Shown: positions 22,603-30,254 of the stretch, piece by piece
How positions within the stretch are numbered: the first letter of the stretch is position 1
How the letters are laid out: every line of letters begins with the position of its first letter
From: a virus
DNA: 36,104 nt
Reading direction: 5' to 3' (one strand)
IMG/VR virus record: IMGVR_UViG_3300031227_000188
Span: 1 to 36,104 of that record
Made by a program: the position numbers and the translations under genes
Notes under the pieces: model-generated
Told to the model about the DNA's origin: nothing
What the model saw: only the letters and a program-made list of their open reading frames with translations
Databases searched by the model: none

Positions 22603-23438
22603 TTGCGAGCATTCTATTCTTTAGCCGCAACCGGGCTATGCAGATGCACGCGGCCCTTGAGTCATACTGTCGTTATTGTGAATACGCCGACGCTGCCACC
22701 ATCACGGTATTGTACCGGGCCGACACCGACCAATATAAACGACAATATGACATACTAGCGAAACGCTGGCCGGGTGTGCGATGGCAACAAGAGACGGCGT
22801 TTGCGGCCAACTTCGGGCTCTGGCTAGGGCACGACAGCGAGCACTCGGCACTGTGGGTTGATGATATTATTTTTGTGCGGCCCTGGAGCTGGAAGGACGT
22901 TCGGGAGACGCTCAAACAACAGCCCGACGCTATCGGGTTTGCTTTACGGTTCGGGCGGGGGCTTAACTGGCACTACCTGCGGCAGTTCTCACACGGCGAG
23001 CCAGCGGAATGGAAAAAAGCTAAGGGGGCTAAGTCAGTATTATATTACGAATGGGGCCTGGCCCCGCGTGAATACGATTACCCGCTAGAGGTGAGCTCGT
23101 CGATATACCGTACCGCAGAACTCCACGACCTGCTGAGGTGCTTGCCGAAAGGGCCAGCCAACCCCAACGAACTGGAAGCGATGTTATCCGGCCTGCGGCC
23201 AAAGATGGCTCGGATATTGCCGCACGTTTTATGCTACGATACGCCACGGGCTTTCATGTTGCCGTGTAATCGTGTGCAGGATGTGTATGCTAACGCGGCC
23301 GGGCGGGAGTATGGCTATACGACAGAGCAACTTGCCGACCTATTCGACATCGGCCAGAAGATCGACATTTCGGAGTTCGACGACATAGCCATCAACTCGA
23401 CACACATGGAACGACCGTCGGGGTTTGTCGACGCATGA
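22599..23438 (+). CDS. Glycosyltransferase-like protein (GT-A type)
   Basis: Start at the GTG overlapping the FkbM stop, with GGAGG upstream, giving 279 residues. [20 protein letters not shown] resembles the GT2 opening (strand, then NR..ML..ALES). [20 protein letters not shown] forms the nucleotide-binding strand-helix, and [18 protein letters not shown] carries a DD-type metal motif in place of DxD. The second half ([28 protein letters not shown]) is typical of phage-encoded GT-A-like proteins found with nucleotide-sugar genes. Donor and acceptor unknown. Confidence 0.65.
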   Translation: MIASILFFSRNRAMQMHAALESYCRYCEYADAATITVLYRADTDQYKRQYDILAKRWPGVRWQQETAFAANFGLWLGHDSEHSALWVDDIIFVRPWSWKDVRETLKQQPDAIGFALRFGRGLNWHYLRQFSHGEPAEWKKAKGAKSVLYYEWGLAPREYDYPLEVSSSIYRTAELHDLLRCLPKGPANPNELEAMLSGLRPKMARILPHVLCYDTPRAFMLPCNRVQDVYANAAGREYGYTTEQLADLFDIGQKIDISEFDDIAINSTHMERPSGFVDA

Positions 23439-24511
23439 AGGCTCTAATAACGGGAATCACGGGGCAAGACGGATCGTACCTGGCCGAGTTGCTATTGATC
23501 AAGGGCTATGAGGTCCACGGCGTCATACGCCGGCACAGCACCACGGCAGGGACCGTGCGTATCGACCACATCTTCGACCGGCTCCACCTTCACTACGGCG
23601 ACATGACGGACGGCCTGGCGATACTGTCGTTAGTGCAAACGGTACGGCCCGACGAGATATACCACCTGGCGGCCCAGAGCCACGTAGGGGTTAGCTTCGA
23701 CCACCCGTGCTATACAGTGGACACCAACGCCATCGGGACGCTCAATATGCTAGAGGCGTTGCGAATGGCCGACTGGCCCTGCCGGTATTACCAGGCGTCG
23801 TCGAGCGAGATGTTCGGGTCGGCTCCACCGCCGCAATCGGAATCGACGCCGTTCGAGCCGTGCAGCCCTTACGCCTGCTCAAAGGTGTACGGTTATTACC
23901 AATCTATAAATTACCGCAAGGCATACGGCCTATTCGCTTGCAACGGGATATTATTCAACCACGAATCACCCCGCCGGGGGGAAACGTTCGTCACCCGCAA
24001 GATCACACGTGCGGCCGCAAGGATCGCCCTGGGCCTGCAAGACAAGCTTGTCTTGGGCGACTTAACGCCGATGCGTGATTGGGGGTTTGCGGGTGACTAC
24101 GTGCGGGCGATGTGGTTGATGCTGCAACAGGACGAGCCGGACGATTACGTTATCGCCACCGGGGAACAGCACAGTGTAGAGCAATTCTTGGGCTGGGCGT
24201 TCGATGCTGTCAACCTCGACTGGCGTAAGCACGTTAAGTTTGACGAGCGATATTCACGGCCATTAGATGTGCCGTCGTTGTGCGGGGATGCGAGCAAGGC
24301 TAGGATGTTGTTGGGGTGGGAGCCAACGGTTGACATTGCGGGGCTTGTTGGTATGATGGTGGCGGGCGATTTGGAATTGGCGGAACAGGAAAGGACGCTG
24401 CGGGATGTTAAGGATTCTTTTGACTGGCGGAAGCGGGATGGTGGGCCGGAACTTCTTACTTGCAGCGTTGCAGGACAAGGGCCTTTCGGTATCGGCCCCG
24501 TCGAGTGTTGA
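23435..24511 (+). CDS. gmd: GDP-mannose 4,6-dehydratase
   Basis: A 358-residue SDR enzyme converting GDP-D-mannose to GDP-4-keto-6-deoxy-D-mannose with bound [19 protein letters not shown] (residues 7-21) is the dinucleotide fold with the GMD-specific [24 protein letters not shown] is the NADP/subunit-contact loop. The catalytic set is ASSSEMFG (Ser123-Ser124-Glu125) and YACSK (Tyr146, Lys150). [20 protein letters not shown] is the GMD signature that binds the GDP-mannose. The last 35 residues run past the usual C-terminus and overlap the next gene by 107 bases. Substrate must come from the host, as no mannose activation genes are present. First step of the colitose or fucose branch. Confidence 0.93.
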   Translation: MKALITGITGQDGSYLAELLLIKGYEVHGVIRRHSTTAGTVRIDHIFDRLHLHYGDMTDGLAILSLVQTVRPDEIYHLAAQSHVGVSFDHPCYTVDTNAIGTLNMLEALRMADWPCRYYQASSSEMFGSAPPPQSESTPFEPCSPYACSKVYGYYQSINYRKAYGLFACNGILFNHESPRRGETFVTRKITRAAARIALGLQDKLVLGDLTPMRDWGFAGDYVRAMWLMLQQDEPDDYVIATGEQHSVEQFLGWAFDAVNLDWRKHVKFDERYSRPLDVPSLCGDASKARMLLGWEPTVDIAGLVGMMVAGDLELAEQERTLRDVKDSFDWRKRDGGPELLTCSVAGQGPFGIGPVEC

Positions 24512-25328
24512 GCTTTACTTGCTTTGGGCCGAAGGGGTCGATGAATATATTGACAACCTTATGCCCGACATGGTGATTCACGCTGCCGGCGACGTGGGGG
24601 GCATACAGTACAATATAGACAATGGCCAGCAGTTATATGCTCACAACTTGCTAATGGGCTCTAACTTGCTTCAGTCCGTGTATCGCTGCCGTCCAGCATG
24701 CAAGGTCATCAATATCGGCTCGTCCTGTATGTATCCAGCCGACGCCCCGCAACCGTTCAAAGAGGAATCGTTGGGGACGGGCGAGCCGGAACCGACGAAC
24801 GCCGCTTACGCCCACGCGAAGATAGCCGTCTGGCGGCTGGCCAAGAGCCTCGGATTAAAGACGGTTGTACCCTGCAATATGTATGGCCCATTCGACCACT
24901 TCGACGCTGAGCGGGGCCACCTGATTCCCGCCGCGATTAGGAAGGTTTACGACTGCGGCCAGACCGGCGAGCCATTGACGATATGGGGTACGGGCAGCGT
25001 CCGCCGGGAATTCATGTACGTCGGCGACTTTGTAGACTTCCTGCTGTGGGCCATTGAGAATTACGACGACCTACCCGATACGGTAAACGTCGGTACGGGC
25101 AAGGAATACACGGTCGACAAATACTATACAGTGATTCAAGAAGAAATGTTTATTCCTATAAAAAATTCCCCTTGCCAGACTATACATGACACAACAAAAC
25201 CAGAAGGCATCGCCAGCAAAACAGTAGACACATCGAAGTTGGACCGCTTGGGATGGACGGCCACGACGACGCTTACCGACGGTATAGCCCAAACCGTAGA
25301 GCACTACAATCGGTGCTGCTGTGACTAA
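24405..25328 (+). CDS. GDP-colitose/GDP-fucose synthase-type epimerase-reductase
   Basis: A 307-residue SDR enzyme of the GDP-L-fucose synthase (Fcl) / GDP-L-colitose synthase (ColC) family. Signatures: [16 protein letters not shown] (NADPH fold), [32 protein letters not shown] with catalytic Ser107 and the epimerase Cys108, [13 protein letters not shown] (Tyr135, Lys139), [20 protein letters not shown] with the conserved His, and [20 protein letters not shown]. Such enzymes epimerise at C3/C5 or C5 and reduce the 4-keto group. Fcl and ColC cannot be told apart by motif alone. The adjacent ColD-type gene makes the ColC role (GDP-4-keto-3,6-dideoxymannose to GDP-L-colitose) the better inference. 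Its start lies inside the dehydratase gene. Confidence 0.85.
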   Translation: MLRILLTGGSGMVGRNFLLAALQDKGLSVSAPSSVELYLLWAEGVDEYIDNLMPDMVIHAAGDVGGIQYNIDNGQQLYAHNLLMGSNLLQSVYRCRPACKVINIGSSCMYPADAPQPFKEESLGTGEPEPTNAAYAHAKIAVWRLAKSLGLKTVVPCNMYGPFDHFDAERGHLIPAAIRKVYDCGQTGEPLTIWGTGSVRREFMYVGDFVDFLLWAIENYDDLPDTVNVGTGKEYTVDKYYTVIQEEMFIPIKNSPCQTIHDTTKPEGIASKTVDTSKLDRLGWTATTTLTDGIAQTVEHYNRCCCD

Positions 25329-26433
25329 ATACCCGCTCTGCTATGACACCCTCGGCCCGGACGAGCGCGACGCCATAGAAGCCGTGGTCGATTCGGGACA
25401 GTACACGATGGGGCCACGGGTTGCCGAATTCGAGACGGCCCTTGCCGAGTACGCCCACCGCAAATATGCGGTGATGACCAACAGTGGTTCGTCCGCTAAC
25501 CTGATTATGATGGCGGCGTGTCGGTACACGGGCGTTATCGCTGAGGGGGCCGAAGTTGTCGTGCCTGCTGTGGCATGGTCAACGACCTACGCCCCGATAT
25601 CACAACACGGGTTCCGGCTGGTTCTGGTCGATGTTGACCGCCGAACATACAACCTGCCTGACTATGTCGAATGTGTCCAGGCTGCAACTCTGGCCGTCAA
25701 CCTGCTTGGCGGCGTGGCCGCCTATCCATCCACTAGCGGAGCGATGTTGGTCGACAACTGCGAAGGGATGGGGGCAACCTTTGAGGGCGTGCCAGTAGAG
25801 TGTTTTGGCCTCATGGCCACAACGAGTTTCTTCTTCTCGCACCACATAAGCACCATCGAAGGTGGGGCGGTATTCACCGATGACGAGCGGCTATACCATA
25901 CGTTGCTGGCGTTGCGTGCCCACGGGTGGACGCGGGACCTGCCGGACAATAAACACTACGCCGGGCCGACCGACGACTTCTGGGACGCTTACCATTTCGT
26001 CCTGCCGGGCTACAACGTCCGACCGACAGAGATAGCCGCCGCCCTGGGCCTGGTGCAACTAGAGAAGTTGCCGGAGTGGGTAGCGTGGCGACGGAGCAAC
26101 GCCGAGTACATGGCCCAAAAACTTCCACCGTGGGCGAGACTGCAACAGCAGTCCGCAGGGGGCAGTTGGTTCGGACTGGGTATAACCCTCGATGACGACG
26201 CCCCGGATCGGGGGAACATTTGCAAAGCACTGGCCGCCGCCGGGGTGGAGACGCGGCCGATAATGACGGGCAACTTCGCCCGCTCGCCGGCTATCCAGTA
26301 CATGCCCCACCGCATCGCGGGCACGTTGGAGGGGGCAGACTATATCCATGACCGGGGGTTCATGCTGGGCAATGCGGGGGTGTCGCTCCACCGGCAGATC
26401 GACTTGGCGACAAAAAAAATGGCCGAGCTGTGA
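25321..26433 (+). CDS. colD: ColD-type GDP-4-keto-6-deoxymannose 3-dehydratase
   Basis: A 370-residue PLP-fold enzyme of the DegT/DnrJ family. KYAVMTNSGSSANLIMMAA, EVVVPAVAWSTTYAPISQHG, the PLP-contact LVDNCEGMGATF, LRAHGWTRDLP and FVLPGYNVRPTEIAAALGLV follow one another as remembered for E. coli ColD. Where aminotransferases have the Schiff-base Lys (S.....K...GEGG), it has SFFFSHHISTIEGG, with His174-His175. This Lys-to-His change is the hallmark of the PMP-dependent 3-dehydratases (ColD, and the E1 enzyme of CDP-dideoxyhexose synthesis). It would remove the C3 hydroxyl of GDP-4-keto-6-deoxymannose, using glutamate to regenerate PMP. GTG start overlaps the preceding gene by eight bases. Plain aminotransferase activity is unlikely without Lys. 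Confidence 0.9.
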   Translation: MTKYPLCYDTLGPDERDAIEAVVDSGQYTMGPRVAEFETALAEYAHRKYAVMTNSGSSANLIMMAACRYTGVIAEGAEVVVPAVAWSTTYAPISQHGFRLVLVDVDRRTYNLPDYVECVQAATLAVNLLGGVAAYPSTSGAMLVDNCEGMGATFEGVPVECFGLMATTSFFFSHHISTIEGGAVFTDDERLYHTLLALRAHGWTRDLPDNKHYAGPTDDFWDAYHFVLPGYNVRPTEIAAALGLVQLEKLPEWVAWRRSNAEYMAQKLPPWARLQQQSAGGSWFGLGITLDDDAPDRGNICKALAAAGVETRPIMTGNFARSPAIQYMPHRIAGTLEGADYIHDRGFMLGNAGVSLHRQIDLATKKMAEL

Positions 26434-26450
26434 GGCCCGGCCGGGGGGGG

Positions 26451-26693
26451 TTACGGCTTGGGGTGTATGACCCTTTCCGGGTACATCCAGGCGGCATCCA
26501 TCGTCTTGTATTTTTTGTGGCTATTCTTCATGGCCGTGCTGGGCGGTCCCGACCATCGCTGCCAATCCGATTTGTCGATACGGTTCAATTCTCGCACAGG
26601 AACCCAATTTTTGATCAGCTTAACAAAACCATCATAGCTGCCGACGTATGAGAAGTATTTGGCGGTTCTATTGGTTTGATTTCTCGTTGTCAT
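26451..26693 (-). CDS. Minus-strand small basic protein (80 aa)
   Basis: The only convincing minus-strand gene. The ATG is preceded by CGGAAAGGGCAACAAA, a good ribosome binding site, and a near-consensus promoter lies 50-75 bases upstream. The product MTTRNQTNRTAKYFSYVGSY onward is basic, rich in Lys, Arg, Trp and Tyr (VPVRELNRIDKSDWQRW, KNSHKKYKTMDAAWMYPERV), with no membrane segment and no recognised family. A gene facing against a late operon with its own strong promoter is the layout of a moron expressed outside the lytic programme. A role in host protection or glycan regulation would be guesswork. A 20-codon N-terminal extension would include the likely transcription start and was rejected. 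Confidence 0.65.
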   Translation of the reverse strand: MTTRNQTNRTAKYFSYVGSYDGFVKLIKNWVPVRELNRIDKSDWQRWSGPPSTAMKNSHKKYKTMDAAWMYPERVIHPKP

Positions 26694-26741
26694 TTTGTTG
26701 CCCTTTCCGATTTGTTGTTTTTCGTTTCTCATTCTACTATA

Positions 26742-26790
26742 AGTATACACCAATTCTACGCGATGTCAAATAGAAAATAAAATATATTTT
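26742..26790 (-). promoter_or_regulatory. Near-consensus sigma-70 promoter with AT-rich UP region
   Basis: On the minus strand a perfect -35 TTGACA (plus positions 26764-26769) and a -10 TATACT (26742-26747) are separated by 16 bases. Upstream of the -35 lies AAAATATATTTTATTTTC (plus 26771-26790), an A/T-rich element like an UP element, abruptly bounded by a G/C run. Transcription would begin near 26735 and run into the small minus-strand gene. No other site in the window approaches this match. It reads against the late operon. Confidence 0.75.
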
Positions 26791-27014
26791 CGGGGGGCCT
26801 GTCGGGCGGTTCAGCCCACCACAACCCCAAAACACCCCACAAAATCGACGGGTACAGGGTCAAGGTTCAACGATCGGCATTTAATTTTGTCGCGACACCT
26901 TGAAATCACAACGTTCAACCTGAGCGATCCTGGAGCGTCCTGTGGCATATCGTCATTTCTGAGCAAATATGAGGGGTGGGGGCCAATCACACGGAAAACG
27001 GAAGGAATCGGGGT
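26791..27014 (+). other. Intergenic region with palindromes and repeated motif
   Basis: No gene is supported here. It holds a GGGC-GGTTCA-GCCC hairpin near 26813, a perfect ten-base palindrome TGTCGCGACA (26888-26897), and a partly repeated motif: GGTTCAACGATC (26864-26875) and CGTTCAACCTGAGCGATCC (26912-26930). A further near-repeat (GAGCGATCCTG, GAGCGTCCTG) follows directly. These could be operators for the divergent promoter or the remains of an insertion junction. A ribosome binding site CGGAAGGAA precedes the gene at 27015. Confidence 0.4.
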
Positions 27015-27980
27015 ATGAATCTAGCTATCGTTGTCAATAAGGACGACCACAAATTACAAGAGACATCCTACTCGTGGTGCTATCTGGGCATGTACCGGGC
27101 GTTGAAACGCAAGTTCCCGGACGCCCAATACGTCCACGACGACTGTAGTGCTAAAGACATCCAGGCCGACGCGATCCTCTTTTTCGACCTGCACTCCAGC
27201 CACCACATAGAAATCGACGGCATTGCCGACCACCCGGCGGTCAAAATCGAGTACTTCAACGACCCGCACCAGGACGACTTCTCCGGCCAGTATCGGGACG
27301 GCCAGGCGGTTCGTAAACTGGGGGCCGCCGCTCGCTGCCAGCGGGCACTCGACCGGGGCGTACAATATATCATCTGCCCATACCACGAGGGGTTCCATCG
27401 GTTCCTCGCCCCGCACCTGGGTAAGGCCGCGGGTGACATGCTGTGGTGGTTCCCGATTGCCCCCGACTACCGGCTATTTATGGACGGCGACCGGCCGCTC
27501 TCACAACGTCTGCCGTGCATACTGGGCAGCGGGTGGTATAGCAATAAGAAGGCTCCGCCGTGTTACGATTTCCGCAAGTGGGCGTTTGAGCGTAGCTGGG
27601 TATCGAACGTCGGGCACGTACTCAATAATGACAAGCTGGCCAAGGGTCCAGACTACGGCCCGTACCTGGCCAAGCACGCGGGCGTTCTTGCGTGCATGGA
27701 TTATTACCCGGTCCCGAAATACTTTGAGATGCCTCTGTCCGGGTGCGTCACGTTCGTACAGCCCCACGCCGAATATACTGGGCTGGGGTTCGAGGACGGA
27801 ACACACTGTATACACATCACCCAAGACAACTTCAAGACCAAGGCTCGAGAGTTCCTGTGGGAGCCGGAGTCGTTTCAGTTCATGGCGGATAACGCCCGCC
27901 TGCTAGTCATGCGAAAATACACCGCCGACCACTTTGCCAACTACGTGGCGGGTAAGCTGGCGGAGACGATAGGTAAATAA
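27015..27980 (+). CDS. CgeB-like GT-B glycosyltransferase
   Basis: A 321-residue protein. The C-terminal half has the pattern of CgeB/DUF3880-type glycosyltransferases: VGHVLNNDKLAKGPDYGPYL, VPKYFEMPLSGCVTFVQPHA (the KYFE.PLSGC nucleotide-sugar site), LGFEDGTHCIHITQDNFKTK and MADNARLLVMRKYTADHFAN. The N-terminal half (LAIVVNKDDHKLQETSYSWC, AILFFDLHSSHH) is the acceptor domain. Separated from the other glycan genes by the minus-strand gene, it still belongs to the block by function. It is a third candidate for transferring the dideoxy sugar. Acceptor unknown. Confidence 0.75.
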   Translation: MNLAIVVNKDDHKLQETSYSWCYLGMYRALKRKFPDAQYVHDDCSAKDIQADAILFFDLHSSHHIEIDGIADHPAVKIEYFNDPHQDDFSGQYRDGQAVRKLGAAARCQRALDRGVQYIICPYHEGFHRFLAPHLGKAAGDMLWWFPIAPDYRLFMDGDRPLSQRLPCILGSGWYSNKKAPPCYDFRKWAFERSWVSNVGHVLNNDKLAKGPDYGPYLAKHAGVLACMDYYPVPKYFEMPLSGCVTFVQPHAEYTGLGFEDGTHCIHITQDNFKTKAREFLWEPESFQFMADNARLLVMRKYTADHFANYVAGKLAETIGK

Positions 27981-27991
27981 TAGGGGGTTCT

Positions 27992-28837
27992 ATGTTCTTA
28001 CGAAAATCTACAGTGGCGACGGTTAAGCTGGGGCCGTTCTTGGCTACCGGCGACGCCTCTGATATAGAATCAGATTTGACGCTGGCCCAGGCCGACATAC
28101 GTCTGAGCAAGAACGGCGGCAACATCGCCCAAACGAACAACGCTGCAGGCGGATCGTACGATGAGGGCGGATGGTACGATATACCCCTCGACACGACCGA
28201 CACGAACACTACCGGGCGGCTATTGGTATACGTTTCGCCCTCGGACGCCGTGGGGGCGGAGGTGCGATGTACGGTCATCCCGTCCGACGTATACGATACG
28301 CTTATCGGCGGGACCGTGGTTTACCCTTCCGTGGCTGAAATACAGAGCGATATCATCACGGCAATTTCAGACCTGACGGCAGACCTGACAGGCTACGCTT
28401 CTGACATTGTTACTGTCATATCAGATTTAACCGCAGACCTTGATGGCTACGCGTCGGATATTGTGGCCGACTGCTCAGATATTGTAGCGGACATATCCGA
28501 CTTAACTATCGCCCTGTCAGGGTATGCCTCCGATATTGTAGCGGACTGCTCCGACATCGTGGCAGACGTTGGAGCCATACCGACCGCCGCCGAGATAAAC
28601 GTCGAGTGCAAGGACGTTTTGCAAACCGATACCATTACAGAAATGGGGGCCGTGCCGCCCAGCGACGCAACGACCATCGCCAACATGCTCAACTATCTAT
28701 ATCGGCTGTTTCGTAATAAGAAAATAACCACGGCGTCAGATATTACGTGCTACGATAACGCAGGAACATCCCGCATGTTTAGGTCGCTGATAAGCGTAGA
28801 CGCAGACAGCGACTTCACGCAAGGAAAATGGCAGTAA
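27992..28837 (+). CDS. Repeat-bearing virion protein (281 aa)
   Basis: The N-terminal domain (residues 1-110) begins MFLRKSTVATVKLGPFLATG and includes IRLSKNGGNIAQTNNAAGGS, a beta-domain seen in tail-associated proteins of many siphoviruses. Residues 119-194 are a tandem array built from GYASDIVADCSDIVADISDL units. The C-terminal part (ATTIANMLNYLYRLFRNKKI) is helical and shared with related virion proteins. A structural role at the tail or neck, perhaps as a fibre shaft, is inferred. Cys residues recur in the repeat and might crosslink. It separates the glycan block from the connector genes and might be the glycan acceptor. Confidence 0.65.
   Translation: MFLRKSTVATVKLGPFLATGDASDIESDLTLAQADIRLSKNGGNIAQTNNAAGGSYDEGGWYDIPLDTTDTNTTGRLLVYVSPSDAVGAEVRCTVIPSDVYDTLIGGTVVYPSVAEIQSDIITAISDLTADLTGYASDIVTVISDLTADLDGYASDIVADCSDIVADISDLTIALSGYASDIVADCSDIVADVGAIPTAAEINVECKDVLQTDTITEMGAVPPSDATTIANMLNYLYRLFRNKKITTASDITCYDNAGTSRMFRSLISVDADSDFTQGKWQ
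28346..28573 (+). repeat. In-gene tandem repeat (Asp-Ile-Val rich units)
   Basis: Four degenerate units of about 18-25 codons carry the phrase SDI(V/I)...ISDLTADL.GYA. The two most similar copies both encode YASDIVADCSDIVAD and lie at about 28448-28492 and 28523-28567. Their codons differ at several third positions (gatattgtggccgac versus gatattgtagcggac), so the repeat is kept at protein level or is old. Copy number may vary among relatives. Confidence 0.65.
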
Positions 28838-29079
28838 TGTCCATAGACACGCTTGACAAACGCAAGTCTGCGATATCGCAGGCCCTGTTTATGGTGCCTC
28901 CTGCAACATCTTCAATAACAACTGACGACAAACAACACGTTACCGGAATATATCGCGGCGTTGCTGTAAGGAGTGAGTCAAAAGTTGATAGGCTCGCCAT
29001 CGTTGGCTATATCCGCCAGGCGGTAACCGTAGCCTCGGCATACGTCCGCCAGTCGGTTAGCTGGACATCTACAGGTTAG
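28828..29079 (+). CDS. Small hypothetical virion-region protein (83 aa)
   Basis: ATG inside the end of the repeat-bearing gene; an ATG nine bases later is equally possible. It contains DKRKSAISQALFMVPPATSS and GIYRGVAVR, a pattern seen in small proteins next to tail-associated genes, with no known function. Confidence 0.55.
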   Translation: MAVMSIDTLDKRKSAISQALFMVPPATSSITTDDKQHVTGIYRGVAVRSESKVDRLAIVGYIRQAVTVASAYVRQSVSWTSTG

Positions 29080-29088
29080 GAGAACACT

Positions 29089-29400
29089 TTGGCGACAAAC
29101 GAAGTTCATATATCTGACGCCGGGACCGTAGTGGAAATCACCATCAAAGATGAGGACGCGGCCGTCGTGGACGTGTCCTTGGCCACGTTAAAACAGATTA
29201 CACTACAAGAGCCAGACGGGACCGACCACGTCAAGACGGCCGCGTTTACCACCGATGGGTCAGACGGAAAGATTCAATACTCCGTCGAGAGTGACGTGTT
29301 TCAGTCGGTGGGCAACTGGCGTATTCAGGGCAAAGTAGAGTTGGTGGCGGGGACATGGTACACGGACATTGAACGAATCCACGTTCACGGGAATCTATAA
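29089..29400 (+). CDS. Beta-rich tail-associated protein (103 aa)
   Basis: A TTG start follows AGGAG at ideal spacing. MATNEVHISDAGTVVEITIK, then LKQITLQEPDGTDHVKTAAF and SVGNWRIQGKVELVAGTWYT, has the immunoglobulin-like or BppU N-terminal layout used to attach fibres or baseplate parts. The stop overlaps the next ATG. Probably a virion adaptor; the exact place is unknown. Confidence 0.6.
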   Translation: MATNEVHISDAGTVVEITIKDEDAAVVDVSLATLKQITLQEPDGTDHVKTAAFTTDGSDGKIQYSVESDVFQSVGNWRIQGKVELVAGTWYTDIERIHVHGNL

Positions 29401-30254
29401 TGGCATACGTTTTACAGCTTACGTCGGTCGCTAATGTCAAGGAATACCTCGGCATAACCGCCGCCACATACGACGTTCTAATCGAGCGGCTTATCGACGC
29501 GGCCAGCCTTAACATCGAGCGGATATGTGGCCGCAAGTTTTCCTCGCGCGCGTACACGATGGCGAGACACGCGGGCGACGGCACGCAACTGCTCGAACTG
29601 GACAACTGGCCGGTCATCAGCGTGGAGCGGGTGGCCGTTGGGGAAGTCTGCGGCATGTACGTTAAGTGCTCCGCCGGGGACGCCTTCGCCGCAACGGCTT
29701 CGGTTATACGCACAGGCGACCCGCCAGCCACTGCCCAACTACGATTGACCATACTGGGGGGTGCGAGTGCGGGAATCACCAACCTGGCGATGGCGACATA
29801 TACCACAATCACTTTACTGTCGGCCCAGGTGGGCCTAACGGCGGGGTGGTCCAGCAGCATCGTCAGCGGCTTCGGTGGCCACGCATCCACCGAACTGTTA
29901 CCCATACCCGGGCAGGACGCCTTGTCGGGCACGCTGGGCCTGGAGGTGCCCGATACACGAATCACCGACTACAGCGTCGACCTGGAGGCTGGCGAATTGT
30001 ACCGGGCCGCCGGGTGGGCCGATGGTTGGAATAACGTTTATGTCGACTACACCGCCGGGTACGCGGCCATACCTGATGACCTTGAACAAGTCTGCATACA
30101 GGTCGTTGCCGATACGTACAACAGCCGCCGCATCAACACGGCGCTCAAGTCGGAGAAGATAGGCGACTACAGTTATACACTTTCGGAGGCTAAGAACGCA
30201 GCGAGTGCCTATGCGGACGAGTTGGCCATGTGGAAGAAGGTGGAATACGCTTGA
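29400..30254 (+). CDS. Head-tail connector (HK97 gp6-like) with insertion
   Basis: The N-terminal part LQLTSVANVKEYLGITAATY, then LIERLIDAASLNIERICGRK, and the C-terminal part VYVDYTAGYAAIPDDLEQVC with VADTYNSRRINTALKSEKIG (then DYSYTL) are the conserved helices and loop of gp6/gp15-type connectors. These form a ring below the portal. The 284-residue length is well above the usual 100-200 because of a beta-rich insertion at about residues 90-205. This insertion could be an extra surface domain. The following genes (closure, gp10-like, terminator) are in standard order, which supports the call. Confidence 0.82.
   Translation: MAYVLQLTSVANVKEYLGITAATYDVLIERLIDAASLNIERICGRKFSSRAYTMARHAGDGTQLLELDNWPVISVERVAVGEVCGMYVKCSAGDAFAATASVIRTGDPPATAQLRLTILGGASAGITNLAMATYTTITLLSAQVGLTAGWSSSIVSGFGGHASTELLPIPGQDALSGTLGLEVPDTRITDYSVDLEAGELYRAAGWADGWNNVYVDYTAGYAAIPDDLEQVCIQVVADTYNSRRINTALKSEKIGDYSYTLSEAKNAASAYADELAMWKKVEYA

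Noticed and set aside
25321-26433. Perosamine synthase or other DegT aminotransferase
   Set aside because: The catalytic lysine is replaced by His-His and neighbouring motifs follow ColD.
29246-29965. Minus-strand frame of 239 codons
   Set aside because: Lies opposite the connector gene with no start signals or promoter.
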